Positions 8,092-17,735 of a stretch of DNA of 64,000 bases are shown here, in pieces. Numbering within the stretch: position 1 is the stretch's first letter; every line of letters begins with the position of its first letter. The position numbers and the translations under genes are program-made. The stretch spans positions 62,001-126,000 of the forward strand of contig CAIOYD010000025.1 in NCBI GenBank assembly GCA_903862415.1. The letters run 5' to 3'. The notes below the pieces were generated by a model. That model saw nothing but the letters and a program-made list of their open reading frames with translations, was not told the DNA's origin and did not search any database. This stretch comes from an uncultured Oxalobacteraceae bacterium (GTDB lineage Bacteria; Pseudomonadota; Gammaproteobacteria; Burkholderiales; Burkholderiaceae_D).

Positions 8092-11000
8092 ATGATTCCT
8101 ACATTCAATCCTGCCGGTTCAACCCGATCACTCATTAGTGATGCATCAACTAGTGCTTTAATATCCAGTCCGGACAATATTGACCCTCCCGGCTCAGTCG
8201 CGCAGAAGCCATTGACAACAACAAACCCAAAGTCCGATCCGAGGGCATCCATTTGTACCGATTTGTATAACGGCTTGGTTTCAGTAAAAAATTCCATCAC
8301 TAACAGCGCTTCAAGAGCTGGAAAATTTCTGATCGAGAGCGCAAAAAACGGCAACCTTGGAGAGTCACTTAAAACTTATGCCAAAAACCATGAGGACAAG
8401 TCTTACTTAACCTACGCGAATGCCTTGATCAAGGTTCAGCAGGCTGACGTTGCCGGATTTGTCGACAAATTGCAGCCTGTTTCCACCATTAGCGAGAGAA
8501 AAACTGTCGTTCCCGAACGAAAAGAATTGCTCGCTTTGCTCACTCCCATTCAAGACTTTCTGACACAGAACAGCCAGCTGGAAAAAAGCAATCCGTTATT
8601 CGATCAGGTGGACACGAAATATCTGGATCACACTATTAAATTACTCAACAGTTCCAACAATAAATTGAGCTGGTGTGAATTTTCGGTCATTTCCATTTAT
8701 CTGCGCTGTGTTTCCATCGAGATGGAAAAATCCAGAAAGGCTTTCTTCACTCCGGAGTTTTTTCAAGCAGCGGCGACTGAAACACAACGCCTGAATAAGT
8801 TTGAAACTACTTACGCTGCTGAAGTAAAAAAATTTAAAGACTTCAATGATGCTGAAAAAGTAAAACGTCTGCTGCGTCAGGAAAGATTTATTGACCCTGA
8901 TCGTCCGGAATATATTCATTTTTCCATTCCATCCGAAAAACAACAGGCGATCTTCAATAAGTTAATTCCTCAAAAAAAAATGGCCTATCTGGTCTGGCAA
9001 AAAACCCATCTGAAAACTGATGACCCAGAGTATGCTCATATAGCTAAACCAAATTCAGGCACCAGTTATAGTGAACTATATAAACTTCCCGAGCAGCAAA
9101 AATTCCTGCTGATCTCCAATGCCATCAACGACATCGAACAACTGGGTCTGCTTTCATGGAATCAATTGGCACGCGATGAAATTACTGCGCATCTGAGTCC
9201 AGAATACCAACAGGTCATCGAGGATCCGTCATACATGAAGATCACCTCCGCCAATCCCAACCTTGGCGTTGCTGTCGGCAGCACTACTCAGGGATATTCA
9301 GCTGGAGCAGCTATCGGGCCAAAATGGATGACAATCAAACTGACCGACGATGAACGCTTTTACGGCAGGATGAGATTGTGTCTTGTGTCGTTAACTTTTT
9401 ATCTGAAAACCTCATTTTCCCAACTGTTTGGAGTAAATTTCGGTCTTGGTGGCAGCTACGGCTATGGAGATTATATCGAATGGAATGACGCCGAACATAC
9501 GGTTGTCAACGATTTTGCCAATGTCATCAAGAACAACCAATCCAATCCAGCGTTGCAAGCCCACCTGTCCAGGGTGCATGACTTGGTGGATGGAAATAAC
9601 GCCTTCGCCAACCTGTTTTTAAAGACGGATACGTACATGGAAGTCCGCGATCTGAAACTAAGAGAAGCAGAATTCAACTTGCGAAAAGAAAATATCAGAC
9701 AAAATTTATGGCTTGCCGGACTGATGACATCCATCCCGTCCGAGCCAACCGCTAGTGTGCCATCAACAACTTCCGCTCTTGCAATAACTGAATTGCAAGG
9801 GGATAAGGCTCTGAGCTTAGTGACAAGCGGAACATTGATCACAGCTCAATCCGATCTGATTGTTCCTGCTGATCCGGAAGCTGAAGAAAGATCACTTCCG
9901 AGCAGCCATTTTTTAGCCACAGAACAACAACAATACGCTAATCTGCGGCTCACCGTTAACGAGCCAACTACGAGCGCCGAGCCGTTTAGCGCCGAGGTCA
10001 CTTTCTGGGAATTCTGGACCAGATCTACTGCCAGTCTGACAATGACTATCCTTAATCCCCTGCTTAGTTTCATCGGTGATGTCCGCTATATCTATCACGG
10101 CTTGCTTCACTATCGAAAAACTTCTCTTTGTTCAATTCTGTCTCAGGATGAGACTGACCATAATGTGTTAGATACACAACGCATCCTTGTTATCGACAAC
10201 ATTACAACGCAATGTGCGTTACTTCAGACCGAGGGTGACAACCCGTTATTAAAACGGCGCGAGCTGGCAGAGGATTTACACGCATTTGAGAATGCTGAAA
10301 ATAAAAAAACCGAGAATGCTCTGCTCACTAAATACCACGTCAATAATGACATCGAATTTAGAAACAAGATATGTTTGAAGCAGCATGATCTGAATTACGC
10401 ACTTGACCTGCTTAATGCTTTACGTTTTTATTCCACTATCCGGGTAAGAATGGCCAATGCAAAAAATGGCATGAGTGCTGAAAAAGATATACTGTCAGCG
10501 ATGGAGAAGGATTTTTTTAAGGAATACAAGGCAAGCAACGCTGAAGAATTTCTGCACAATCTGCTTGTATTAAATGCCGGCAGGTATATCGACGTGCAAA
10601 ATGATATGAACTTGTCCGATGAAGAAAAAAGTGAAATAAAAGTCGCATTAGTAAATTTAGACAAGGAATTACTCAATCCCCCCTTTACCTGCGATATAGA
10701 AAAAGTCAGGGAAACCGCTAATTTCAGAGAAAGCGTTTTATTTACCATCAATGATCGACAAATCACGTTGACTGGCACTGCATCCTCCTCATTTTTCGGA
10801 TCTCTGTTCGGTGCCAGAGCCAGCGCACAACTCAATTACATCACCCGCGAACATATCAACCCGTTCCGTGACGGTGATTATATCGACCTCCGCCTGACCT
10901 TTGGCAGCAATGTTGCAGCCAACAAAAATCTGTGGGATAAACTGCAAATTGAATTGGCATCCTCTGGCATGGACATAAGCGCACTGAGCAATGCCAACAT

Positions 11001-11811
11001 CGGGTTCGAAGTTTCCGGCACGGCGTATTTCCGGTTTTTCAAACCACGGTTATTCCCGCAAATCACCTATACAGACATGTTTTATCGCGGGCTCAGTGAA
11101 GCGGATATCAAGTTTTCGGAAATGTTTGCTATCCCGGTAGCGTCAGGCATAGAAGTCACCTTGGGTTTTGATTACCTCAACAGCAATATCACCTGTGTGA
11201 AAGACAGCTATCCCAGCACCTCGCTGTTGGAATACTGTCTTCTCTATACGCATGAAGTTATTTTTGGGCATATCAATAAAGCAGGCGAGTTATTAAAAAC
11301 AAGCATCTGGCACACTATCCGTGAAAAACAAAGAGCTGTTTTTGAAAAAATGTTTGCTGCCTGCACCGAATCACAGGACAACCGTATTTTTGCTGAAATC
11401 AACGCACTGTTTCCTCAAGAAGCGCGGCCTCCTGTCGAAGCCAGGACCGGGGAGCAGGAGGAAATTATTGCCTATTTTTTTCATGCAACGGCAATATATC
11501 AACGCGTTGTCAACAACAAACCAGAAACAGTGGATGAACATTATCAGGTCGAAATTGATACGGCTTACCGGAATGCCCTGAATAGTTTTGAAAAAATATT
11601 ATTGGCCTATGCACCAGTTTGTCACAAACTCAAAACCAGATCGCCCAATTTCAAAAAACTACCACTTGTCATACCACCACATGTGAAAAAATTAGGTATG
11701 GAAAACCCGGCTGAAGCAATCTCTGCTAATACGTCTGCGCAGGAAAAGGACCGTGTAACCAAGGTCAAAATCCCGCAACTCCTCATCGAATCCGATGATG
11801 AAAACGGATAA
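8092..11811 (+). CDS. Very large protein, putative type III secreted substrate (paralogue 1)
   Basis: A 1239-aa protein that I do not recognise by domain. The N-terminal 55 residues are rich in Ser, Thr, Pro and Asn and lack a Sec signal, as expected of a type III secretion signal. Regions shared with the 1120-aa neighbour: a helical block (about 140-215, LSWCEFSVISIYLRC), a block at about 385-540 (LGVAVG, TDDERFYG, YIEWNDAEH, HLSRVHDL, REAEF), then a Ser/Thr/Pro/Glu-rich linker (about 545-640) and a C-terminal half (NAEEFLHNL, HINPFRDGDYI, AIPVASGIEVT, LLYTHEV). Residues about 245-345 are an insertion absent from the paralogue. No catalytic motif was seen. No good ribosome site precedes the ATG, so translational coupling to the chaperone is possible. 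An A9 tract lies at 8972-8980. Base composition is visibly more A/T-rich than the flanking metabolic genes. Confidence 0.7.
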   Translation: MIPTFNPAGSTRSLISDASTSALISSPDNIDPPGSVAQKPLTTTNPKSDPRASICTDLYNGLVSVKNSITNSASRAGKFLIESAKNGNLGESLKTYAKNHEDKSYLTYANALIKVQQADVAGFVDKLQPVSTISERKTVVPERKELLALLTPIQDFLTQNSQLEKSNPLFDQVDTKYLDHTIKLLNSSNNKLSWCEFSVISIYLRCVSIEMEKSRKAFFTPEFFQAAATETQRLNKFETTYAAEVKKFKDFNDAEKVKRLLRQERFIDPDRPEYIHFSIPSEKQQAIFNKLIPQKKMAYLVWQKTHLKTDDPEYAHIAKPNSGTSYSELYKLPEQQKFLLISNAINDIEQLGLLSWNQLARDEITAHLSPEYQQVIEDPSYMKITSANPNLGVAVGSTTQGYSAGAAIGPKWMTIKLTDDERFYGRMRLCLVSLTFYLKTSFSQLFGVNFGLGGSYGYGDYIEWNDAEHTVVNDFANVIKNNQSNPALQAHLSRVHDLVDGNNAFANLFLKTDTYMEVRDLKLREAEFNLRKENIRQNLWLAGLMTSIPSEPTASVPSTTSALAITELQGDKALSLVTSGTLITAQSDLIVPADPEAEERSLPSSHFLATEQQQYANLRLTVNEPTTSAEPFSAEVTFWEFWTRSTASLTMTILNPLLSFIGDVRYIYHGLLHYRKTSLCSILSQDETDHNVLDTQRILVIDNITTQCALLQTEGDNPLLKRRELAEDLHAFENAENKKTENALLTKYHVNNDIEFRNKICLKQHDLNYALDLLNALRFYSTIRVRMANAKNGMSAEKDILSAMEKDFFKEYKASNAEEFLHNLLVLNAGRYIDVQNDMNLSDEEKSEIKVALVNLDKELLNPPFTCDIEKVRETANFRESVLFTINDRQITLTGTASSSFFGSLFGARASAQLNYITREHINPFRDGDYIDLRLTFGSNVAANKNLWDKLQIELASSGMDISALSNANIGFEVSGTAYFRFFKPRLFPQITYTDMFYRGLSEADIKFSEMFAIPVASGIEVTLGFDYLNSNITCVKDSYPSTSLLEYCLLYTHEVIFGHINKAGELLKTSIWHTIREKQRAVFEKMFAACTESQDNRIFAEINALFPQEARPPVEARTGEQEEIIAYFFHATAIYQRVVNNKPETVDEHYQVEIDTAYRNALNSFEKILLAYAPVCHKLKTRSPNFKKLPLVIPPHVKKLGMENPAEAISANTSAQEKDRVTKVKIPQLLIESDDENG

Positions 11812-11993
11812 ACATCCAGCTACTTATCGCGTTATAACGGATACGGGGCATTACTGCGCCGTACCGATGCAGGTTGAACAGATATCCACTTCCATATTAG
11901 GGAAATTACTACTTGTTGACTCTGTTAAGTTCAAAGAAACTGAATTTCAATCTTATTTTCCACGATTGAATCGTTTGCTTTCCGAAAGTGCCT

Positions 11994-12398
11994 ATGCAAA
12001 AAGATGTCGTTAAATTAATTCGTGAAACCCTGCAGTATATGGGCTGCGATCCTGGTGTGGTTGGCAACATCAGCGGACGTTCGCCGGTGGTTTTTAATTT
12101 TAATAACGAGCTGACTTTGCATTTATCGATGGAAGCAGGAAATAAGTTGTTATGGACTGAGATTGGCGAATACAGCGAACACCTCATGGATCAGTGTGGA
12201 GCAAAAATTCTGCGGCTGCTGCTCGAATCCTTTCCCTGCTTTGTTACCAGAAAGCTGTTCCTGACGCACACCCACGGCAGGCTGTATCTGCAAGCCGTCA
12301 TTGATGAGGCGGCACTGGAGTCGGCCCAGACTTTTGCCACCGCCCTGCAACTTTTTTTTGAACGTGCAGTGATGGCGCGCCAAATTGTACGCGAATAA
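11994..12398 (+). CDS. Type III secretion chaperone, InvB/Spa15-like (copy 2)
   Basis: A 134-aa protein aligning end to end with the chaperone at 7656 without obvious gaps: both share ETL-YMGC-PGVVG-I-GRSPVVF-FNN, LLWTE-GEYSE-L and the C-terminal TFATALQLFFERA-type helix. I chose the ATG at 11994 because it aligns with the start of copy 1; a GTG two codons upstream (11988) is also open. It precedes the second large protein by 42 nt. Repetition of the chaperone-plus-large-gene unit supports one dedicated chaperone per substrate. The 182-bp gap before it shows no terminator and no convincing gene. Confidence 0.8.
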   Translation: MQKDVVKLIRETLQYMGCDPGVVGNISGRSPVVFNFNNELTLHLSMEAGNKLLWTEIGEYSEHLMDQCGAKILRLLLESFPCFVTRKLFLTHTHGRLYLQAVIDEAALESAQTFATALQLFFERAVMARQIVRE

Positions 12399-12440
12399 AC
12401 ATTAGCACTTCTGCATACGTCTATTCTTTAAGGAAATATC

Positions 12441-15400
12441 ATGCAAGCCATCTTTAATTCCGCTCGAAAGCTGCCCCCCTTCTCCGATGGCCCACAAAAT
12501 ATAGCAACTTTAAAGGTGATCGACACGGTCAATGACGCAGCAAATCCGCTTCCCCTTGCCAGTCAGCTAGTTGTCGTTGGAAACTCGCTTTGCATCGAAC
12601 TCATTGAAGTCACAGAAGCCGTGATTGACAGCGTCGCCTCTGGTTATACACGCTTCGTAAATGCCCTCACTGCGGTTGAAAATTCGCTCAGCAACCTCGG
12701 CATGACCATTGGAAAAATCCTGCTTGAAATCGCCCAAAGTAGCCGGGCACCTGAATCTGTCCGTGCCTGGGTTAAAGAACAGCAAGATATATCCTTCCGC
12801 GAATTAGCTCTGGCCTTGCTTGAAAATCAACGGCAGGACAACTGCGCACAATTAATTGCCTCCAAAACACAGGCATCCCCTACTTCCCATGTGAGCCCTG
12901 CGATTGAGCAACGCCGGGAACTTCGCGCACACTTTCAAAACATACAGCTCATCGTGAACTCCGGCAAAAATTGTTTCTTTACCGATCTGGATAAAACATA
13001 TTTGGATGCCGCAATCGATCTGGTCGGCCACTCTGACCGACCCATGAACTGGCTGGAATTCTCCATTATTTCGATTTATCTGCATTGCTTTACACTCGAC
13101 CTGGAACAATCATGGCAGCAACACTATTTAAGTTCCGATGATCCCGATGTTGAATCATGTGCAGCTCAACTCGAATTCAACCTGATTGCGGAAAACATCA
13201 AAAATCTCTGTCAGATGACTGAAATTTCATGGAACAGGCAGGCCGCCGCTGAAATTATTGCCCACCAGACTCCGCAATATCGCGCGCTGTTTCACGATCC
13301 CTCTTATACCAAAACCGAGTCCACGTCGGTCTCGCTTGGTGCCGCTGTCGGCTGCACCAATGCGGGCACCTCAGCAGGAGCCAAAACCACCGTCACCCGT
13401 ACCCAATTAACCATGATGGATGATGAGCGCTATATGGGGAAAATGAACCTGACTGCCCTTGGAGTGACGCTGGAAGCCAAAACAAAAGTCCTTGGTCTGG
13501 CAAATGCACAGAGCAGCGTGACGGCCGCAACTGGCAGGGGTTCGTATATCGAATGGAATACCCCAGAACATTATATGCAGGAGCATTTTGCTGAGATGGT
13601 CGAAGAGCACAAATCTGATCCGGTCGTTAAACAGCATCTCTCAAGCGTACACGATTTGCTGCGTTATGACGCCTCACTGGCAGGGACATTTCTCGATTGC
13701 AGTACCTTTATGGATGTCTGCAAATTAAAAGAGAGAGAAGCCCATTTTAAGCGGCATTCAGCGGATATACAACAAGGATTAGGATTATTAAAACTGGCCG
13801 CTGAAAAATATTTTCCCCCTGCACCAATGACTTTGCACAGCGTCGATTGCGACGTCGAAGATACATCACAGCCACCACTTCCAATGCCTCTCCGGCCACA
13901 AGGTATTGCCGAAGCAGAATCTGCTGAAGCCTCAATCTCGTCAACAGCGCCGACAACAATCACACTCGCACCAATTGAACCAACTCAGCCTGCTCAGGAT
14001 GAGCAACCCGTTGCTCTGTCATTTGAGGATTATCTCCACCTTGAAAGTCGGCTCGACACGATGTGGAATAACGCCAATCTGACAACCAATCCACTTGTCG
14101 TGATCGATGCGCCTTTTGAAGCCGATGTGGACGTCACTGAACTTGATGCCGCTGCCAGCGCCAGCATGGGTCTTGCTGAAGGGGTGGCAACCATCAGTGC
14201 AGCAGTGGATGTCAACCGAAAAGAACACGTACTGCATTACACACATCTCACCCCGCTTTGTCAGATTCTTGCACGCCATGATGCTGGAAATTTTTCCCAG
14301 CTCGACAGGGATAATGTGAACAATGCGATTCTGATTCAAAGTCAGATTATTGAAAAGAATGTTGCCAACGCGTTGGATGCCACGAGCCCGGCTAAACAAC
14401 TGTTTGAACTGCGCGGGCTGTTGAATTTCTATAAAAACTTACAGGTAAGGATAGAAAAGCTTGATCGCGACGGGCAACTTCCGCAAAGAAAAAAAACAGA
14501 AGTAATACGAACAGAATTACATCAAAAATACAGTGCTGACAATGCCGAAGAATTTCTGCACAATATCATGATATTAAACGCGGCCCTGTATATTAAAACC
14601 ACCCGACTTCAAAAACTTTCTCCTCAAGAGTGTAGTCAATTGAAAAAAGCGTTGCTGGATTTTGAAACTGAATTGCTCACTCCATCATTTCCCTGCGACA
14701 TAAAAGCGCTCAAAAAAATGAGTTGTTTTGCTGAAAAAGTTGACTTTACTATTCTTGACCGACAACTCCTGATTGCCGCCAAAGCCGCTCTCGCCATTCC
14801 TGAGGTTAAACTTACCGCGAGTGCGGGTGCTTCTGCACAACTGCATCTCATGACCCGTGATCACATCCACCCCTTGCGCGACGGCGAATATTTTTTTGGA
14901 CTCCTTACCCTGAGCACCAGCATCGCCAGCAACAAAGCGACGCTTACCATGCTGCAACAACAGTTAAATTTATCTAATCTTGATCTCAGCATGATCATCC
15001 CACAGGACATGCTGGCCGAATGTTCCGGCAGCTTGCGCATTCTTTTTTTTAAATCCAACCAATACCCGCAACTGGGCTACCGCTTCATGGTTGGACGCGC
15101 CATAGGAGAAGTGACCTCCAAATTATCCGGTTCATTTGGCATCCCCGTGGCACCGGGAATCGAAATAACCACAGGGTTCAGTAAGCTGACTGATGAAACT
15201 TCCTGCCTTTATGAATTTTTTTCTCACCAATCACTGTTTCAATTCGGTTTGCAATACACCCATGAATACAATATCGGACTGATCAATCAAAAAACCGGGG
15301 TGGTCAATCCCAACAGTTACTGGCTGATTATCCGTGAGGCGCAAAAACCGGCATTTCAAAAATTGTTCGCCCATTACCGCCCGGAGTCTGGCAACAGCAT

Positions 15401-15803
15401 CTGCGATGAACTCAATGCTTTTCTCCCTGCACCCCGTACCGAAGTACAACAGCAGGTCATCGACCGATTTGACACCGCTACCCATAACTATGCACAGGAG
15501 CCACACAACGACAGGTTATATCAGGCCGCACTGACCAGTTTTGAAAACCTGCTACAGGTGTATTCCGCATTGGCATTAAACATCAAATGGAGTTCGCCGC
15601 TGCTGATCCAACAGCCACTGAACATTGCGCCGCATCTGGAAAAACGGATCGACGTCTCAGACTGGTCATCAGCATCGCTTGCCAGCGCCGAGTCAAGCGA
15701 TGAAGAAAGCAGCCCGCAAAATTCGATCGCTGCGGATACCAATTACGTACATTTAATATCAGATGGCGACTCGGATGAAACTGAGTTAACTGCTAACGGA
15801 TAG
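12441..15803 (+). CDS. Very large protein, putative type III secreted substrate (paralogue 2)
   Basis: A 1120-aa protein, paralogue of the 1239-aa protein upstream. It has a good ribosome site (AAGGAAAT) and no Sec signal. Matching blocks: MNWLEFSIISIYLHC (about 195-210), SLGAAVG with MDDERYMG and GSYIEWNTPEHY in the middle, an acidic Pro/Ser/Thr-rich linker around 455-530, then NAEEFLHNIMILNA, AGASAQLHLMTRDHIHPLRD, FGIPVAPGIEITTGF and LQYTHEYNIG in the C-terminal half. The extreme C-terminus is Ser/Asp/Glu-rich. It lacks the roughly 100-residue insertion of paralogue 1. Function unknown; effector, translocated toxin or other chaperoned substrate are all possible. It converges with phaC, 37 bp away. 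Confidence 0.7.
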   Translation: MQAIFNSARKLPPFSDGPQNIATLKVIDTVNDAANPLPLASQLVVVGNSLCIELIEVTEAVIDSVASGYTRFVNALTAVENSLSNLGMTIGKILLEIAQSSRAPESVRAWVKEQQDISFRELALALLENQRQDNCAQLIASKTQASPTSHVSPAIEQRRELRAHFQNIQLIVNSGKNCFFTDLDKTYLDAAIDLVGHSDRPMNWLEFSIISIYLHCFTLDLEQSWQQHYLSSDDPDVESCAAQLEFNLIAENIKNLCQMTEISWNRQAAAEIIAHQTPQYRALFHDPSYTKTESTSVSLGAAVGCTNAGTSAGAKTTVTRTQLTMMDDERYMGKMNLTALGVTLEAKTKVLGLANAQSSVTAATGRGSYIEWNTPEHYMQEHFAEMVEEHKSDPVVKQHLSSVHDLLRYDASLAGTFLDCSTFMDVCKLKEREAHFKRHSADIQQGLGLLKLAAEKYFPPAPMTLHSVDCDVEDTSQPPLPMPLRPQGIAEAESAEASISSTAPTTITLAPIEPTQPAQDEQPVALSFEDYLHLESRLDTMWNNANLTTNPLVVIDAPFEADVDVTELDAAASASMGLAEGVATISAAVDVNRKEHVLHYTHLTPLCQILARHDAGNFSQLDRDNVNNAILIQSQIIEKNVANALDATSPAKQLFELRGLLNFYKNLQVRIEKLDRDGQLPQRKKTEVIRTELHQKYSADNAEEFLHNIMILNAALYIKTTRLQKLSPQECSQLKKALLDFETELLTPSFPCDIKALKKMSCFAEKVDFTILDRQLLIAAKAALAIPEVKLTASAGASAQLHLMTRDHIHPLRDGEYFFGLLTLSTSIASNKATLTMLQQQLNLSNLDLSMIIPQDMLAECSGSLRILFFKSNQYPQLGYRFMVGRAIGEVTSKLSGSFGIPVAPGIEITTGFSKLTDETSCLYEFFSHQSLFQFGLQYTHEYNIGLINQKTGVVNPNSYWLIIREAQKPAFQKLFAHYRPESGNSICDELNAFLPAPRTEVQQQVIDRFDTATHNYAQEPHNDRLYQAALTSFENLLQVYSALALNIKWSSPLLIQQPLNIAPHLEKRIDVSDWSSASLASAESSDEESSPQNSIAADTNYVHLISDGDSDETELTANG

Positions 15804-15840
15804 TGTGTCTGTTCAACTGACGCAGCAATAATAGCTGCGC

Positions 15841-17715
15841 TCAGGTTTCATAAATATAGTCCCCAGGTGCGTCCGCCAGTACGGGGAAGGCCTGAGAGCC
15901 GACCGTAGGGGATTTGATCCGGGCGGTGGAATGCTTGGTCAGCCAGTCAGATAACACTGGCCACCATGACCCTGACTGTGGAGTGTTTAATGTCAGCCAT
16001 TTGTCAGGATCGACGTAACTGTCCCTGCCGCCATCATCGCAGCGGAAATAACGCCGCGGGTGACCTGGCTCACTGACGATACCGGCATTATGACCGCCAC
16101 TGGTGAGTAAAAAATTCACCTCCCCCTGGGCCACACGTTTAAGTTTATACACCGAGCGCCATGGCGCAACATGATCATTTTCCGTGGCCACAATAAAGAC
16201 CGGCATCCGGATATCGCTTAAGGCGATTTTTTTTCCGGCGATCTGATAGCGCTCTTCAAATAAATCATTATTTAAAAATAATTGCCGCAAATAGTCACTG
16301 TGCATCCGATACGGCATTCGGGTAGCGTCGGCATTCCACGCCATTAAATCATTCAAAGGCTGCCGGTTGCCGAGCAAATATTGTTGTACCATCGGCGACC
16401 AGATCAAATCGTTTGATCTGAGAAGCTGAAAAGCACCAGCCATCATTTTGGTATCCAGATAGCCTTTTTCCCACATCATGTCTTCCAGAAAGCTAACCTG
16501 ACTTTGGTCGATGAATAACATTAATTCACCTGCTTCGCTAAAATCTGTTTGCGCCGCCAGCAAGGTCATGGTTTGTATAGGTGACTCTTTTTCCGCGCCC
16601 AGATAAGCAGCCGAGATAGCCAGTAAGGTACCGCCCAGACAATAGCCGAGGGTATGGATTTTTTTATCCGGCACGATGGTTTGAATCGCTTTCAGCGATT
16701 CCAGTATGCCCAGTTGCATATAATCATCCATGCCCAGATCACGATCGGCTTCATCCGGGTTATGCCAGGAAATCATGAACACGGTATGTCCCTGAGACAC
16801 CAGATAGCGCACCATGGAATTTTCTGGCGACAAATCCAGTATGTAATATTTCATGATCCAGGCCGGCACAATCAATAATGGCTCGGCATTGACGTTGGCT
16901 GTGGTGGGCGTGTATTGGATCAACTCGATCAAATGGTTGCGGTACACTACTTTTCCGGGTGTGATGGCAACCTGTTGTCCTGGTTTAAACTGTTCTGCAC
17001 CCACAGGTGGCAAACCACGCAGTGAGTGTTCGTAATCCTGTTTGAAATTATTCCAGCCACGCATAAAATTCATGCCCTGCTCTTTCATGCTGGCATTAAG
17101 CACCACCGGATTGGTCAAAGGAAAGTTAACTGGCGACACCGTGTCAAGAATTTGCCGCGCCATGAACGACACCACATTTTCGCTGTGCTGAGAAACGCCC
17201 TCAATACCAGTGGTAGCGTTATGCCACCATTGCTGCTGCAATAAAAATGCCTGCGAATACAGATTAAATGGCCAGCGCTGCCAGTCTTGGCCACGAAACC
17301 GTTTATCCTGTGGCAAACCATCAATGCAACTAACCGGAGTTTCACTGGTAAATGCCAACGGTACATAATTCACCAGTCGTAATGATTTACGCATGGTTTT
17401 TTCCACCAGTCGGTTCATTTTGGCGGGGGATACCGCAAGGTGAACTGCCCAGTCGGCCCAGGCCAGCGCCAGACTGGCCGGTGAAATACCCATGCTGAAC
17501 TTGGCTATTTGGCCATGCACGGCGCGGTCCAAATTGGCTGGCGGTTCAAAGCCAGGTACATATTTATTATACTCAGACGGAATTTGATGCGGCATGAACA
17601 CTTGTTTGAACAACTGCTGCCAGGGCTTGATCCAGGTAGCCGATAACGCTTCCACGGCAGATGTGTCACTGACGGGCTGATTTTCTGCCGCGGTTGATTT
17701 GACAAGGTTTTTCAT
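15841..17715 (-). CDS. phaC: PHA/PHB synthase (class I type)
   Basis: Polymerises (R)-3-hydroxyacyl-CoA into polyhydroxyalkanoate at the granule surface. The 624-aa protein has the alpha/beta-hydrolase core with the PHA synthase lipase-like box GYCLGG (Cys359), Asp514 in ATENDHVAPW and His542 in SGGHNAGI, a complete catalytic triad. The conserved LIVPAWIMKYYILDLSPENS and VFMISWHNP segments are present. The N-terminal extension and length fit class I, single-subunit enzymes. It starts 20 nt after acetate kinase and probably belongs to the maoC-pta/ackA/phaC operon, which links acyl-CoA/acyl-phosphate exchange with polymer storage. Confidence 0.9.
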   Translation of the reverse strand: MKNLVKSTAAENQPVSDTSAVEALSATWIKPWQQLFKQVFMPHQIPSEYNKYVPGFEPPANLDRAVHGQIAKFSMGISPASLALAWADWAVHLAVSPAKMNRLVEKTMRKSLRLVNYVPLAFTSETPVSCIDGLPQDKRFRGQDWQRWPFNLYSQAFLLQQQWWHNATTGIEGVSQHSENVVSFMARQILDTVSPVNFPLTNPVVLNASMKEQGMNFMRGWNNFKQDYEHSLRGLPPVGAEQFKPGQQVAITPGKVVYRNHLIELIQYTPTTANVNAEPLLIVPAWIMKYYILDLSPENSMVRYLVSQGHTVFMISWHNPDEADRDLGMDDYMQLGILESLKAIQTIVPDKKIHTLGYCLGGTLLAISAAYLGAEKESPIQTMTLLAAQTDFSEAGELMLFIDQSQVSFLEDMMWEKGYLDTKMMAGAFQLLRSNDLIWSPMVQQYLLGNRQPLNDLMAWNADATRMPYRMHSDYLRQLFLNNDLFEERYQIAGKKIALSDIRMPVFIVATENDHVAPWRSVYKLKRVAQGEVNFLLTSGGHNAGIVSEPGHPRRYFRCDDGGRDSYVDPDKWLTLNTPQSGSWWPVLSDWLTKHSTARIKSPTVGSQAFPVLADAPGDYIYET

Positions 17716-17735
17716 ATGCTTCCTCGTGAAACAAG

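Noticed and set aside
11795-12013. 72-aa plus-strand frame bridging the first giant gene and the second chaperone gene
   Set aside because: It overlaps both real genes in another frame, has no ribosome site and no recognisable content; the chaperone start at 11994 is supported by alignment with its paralogue.
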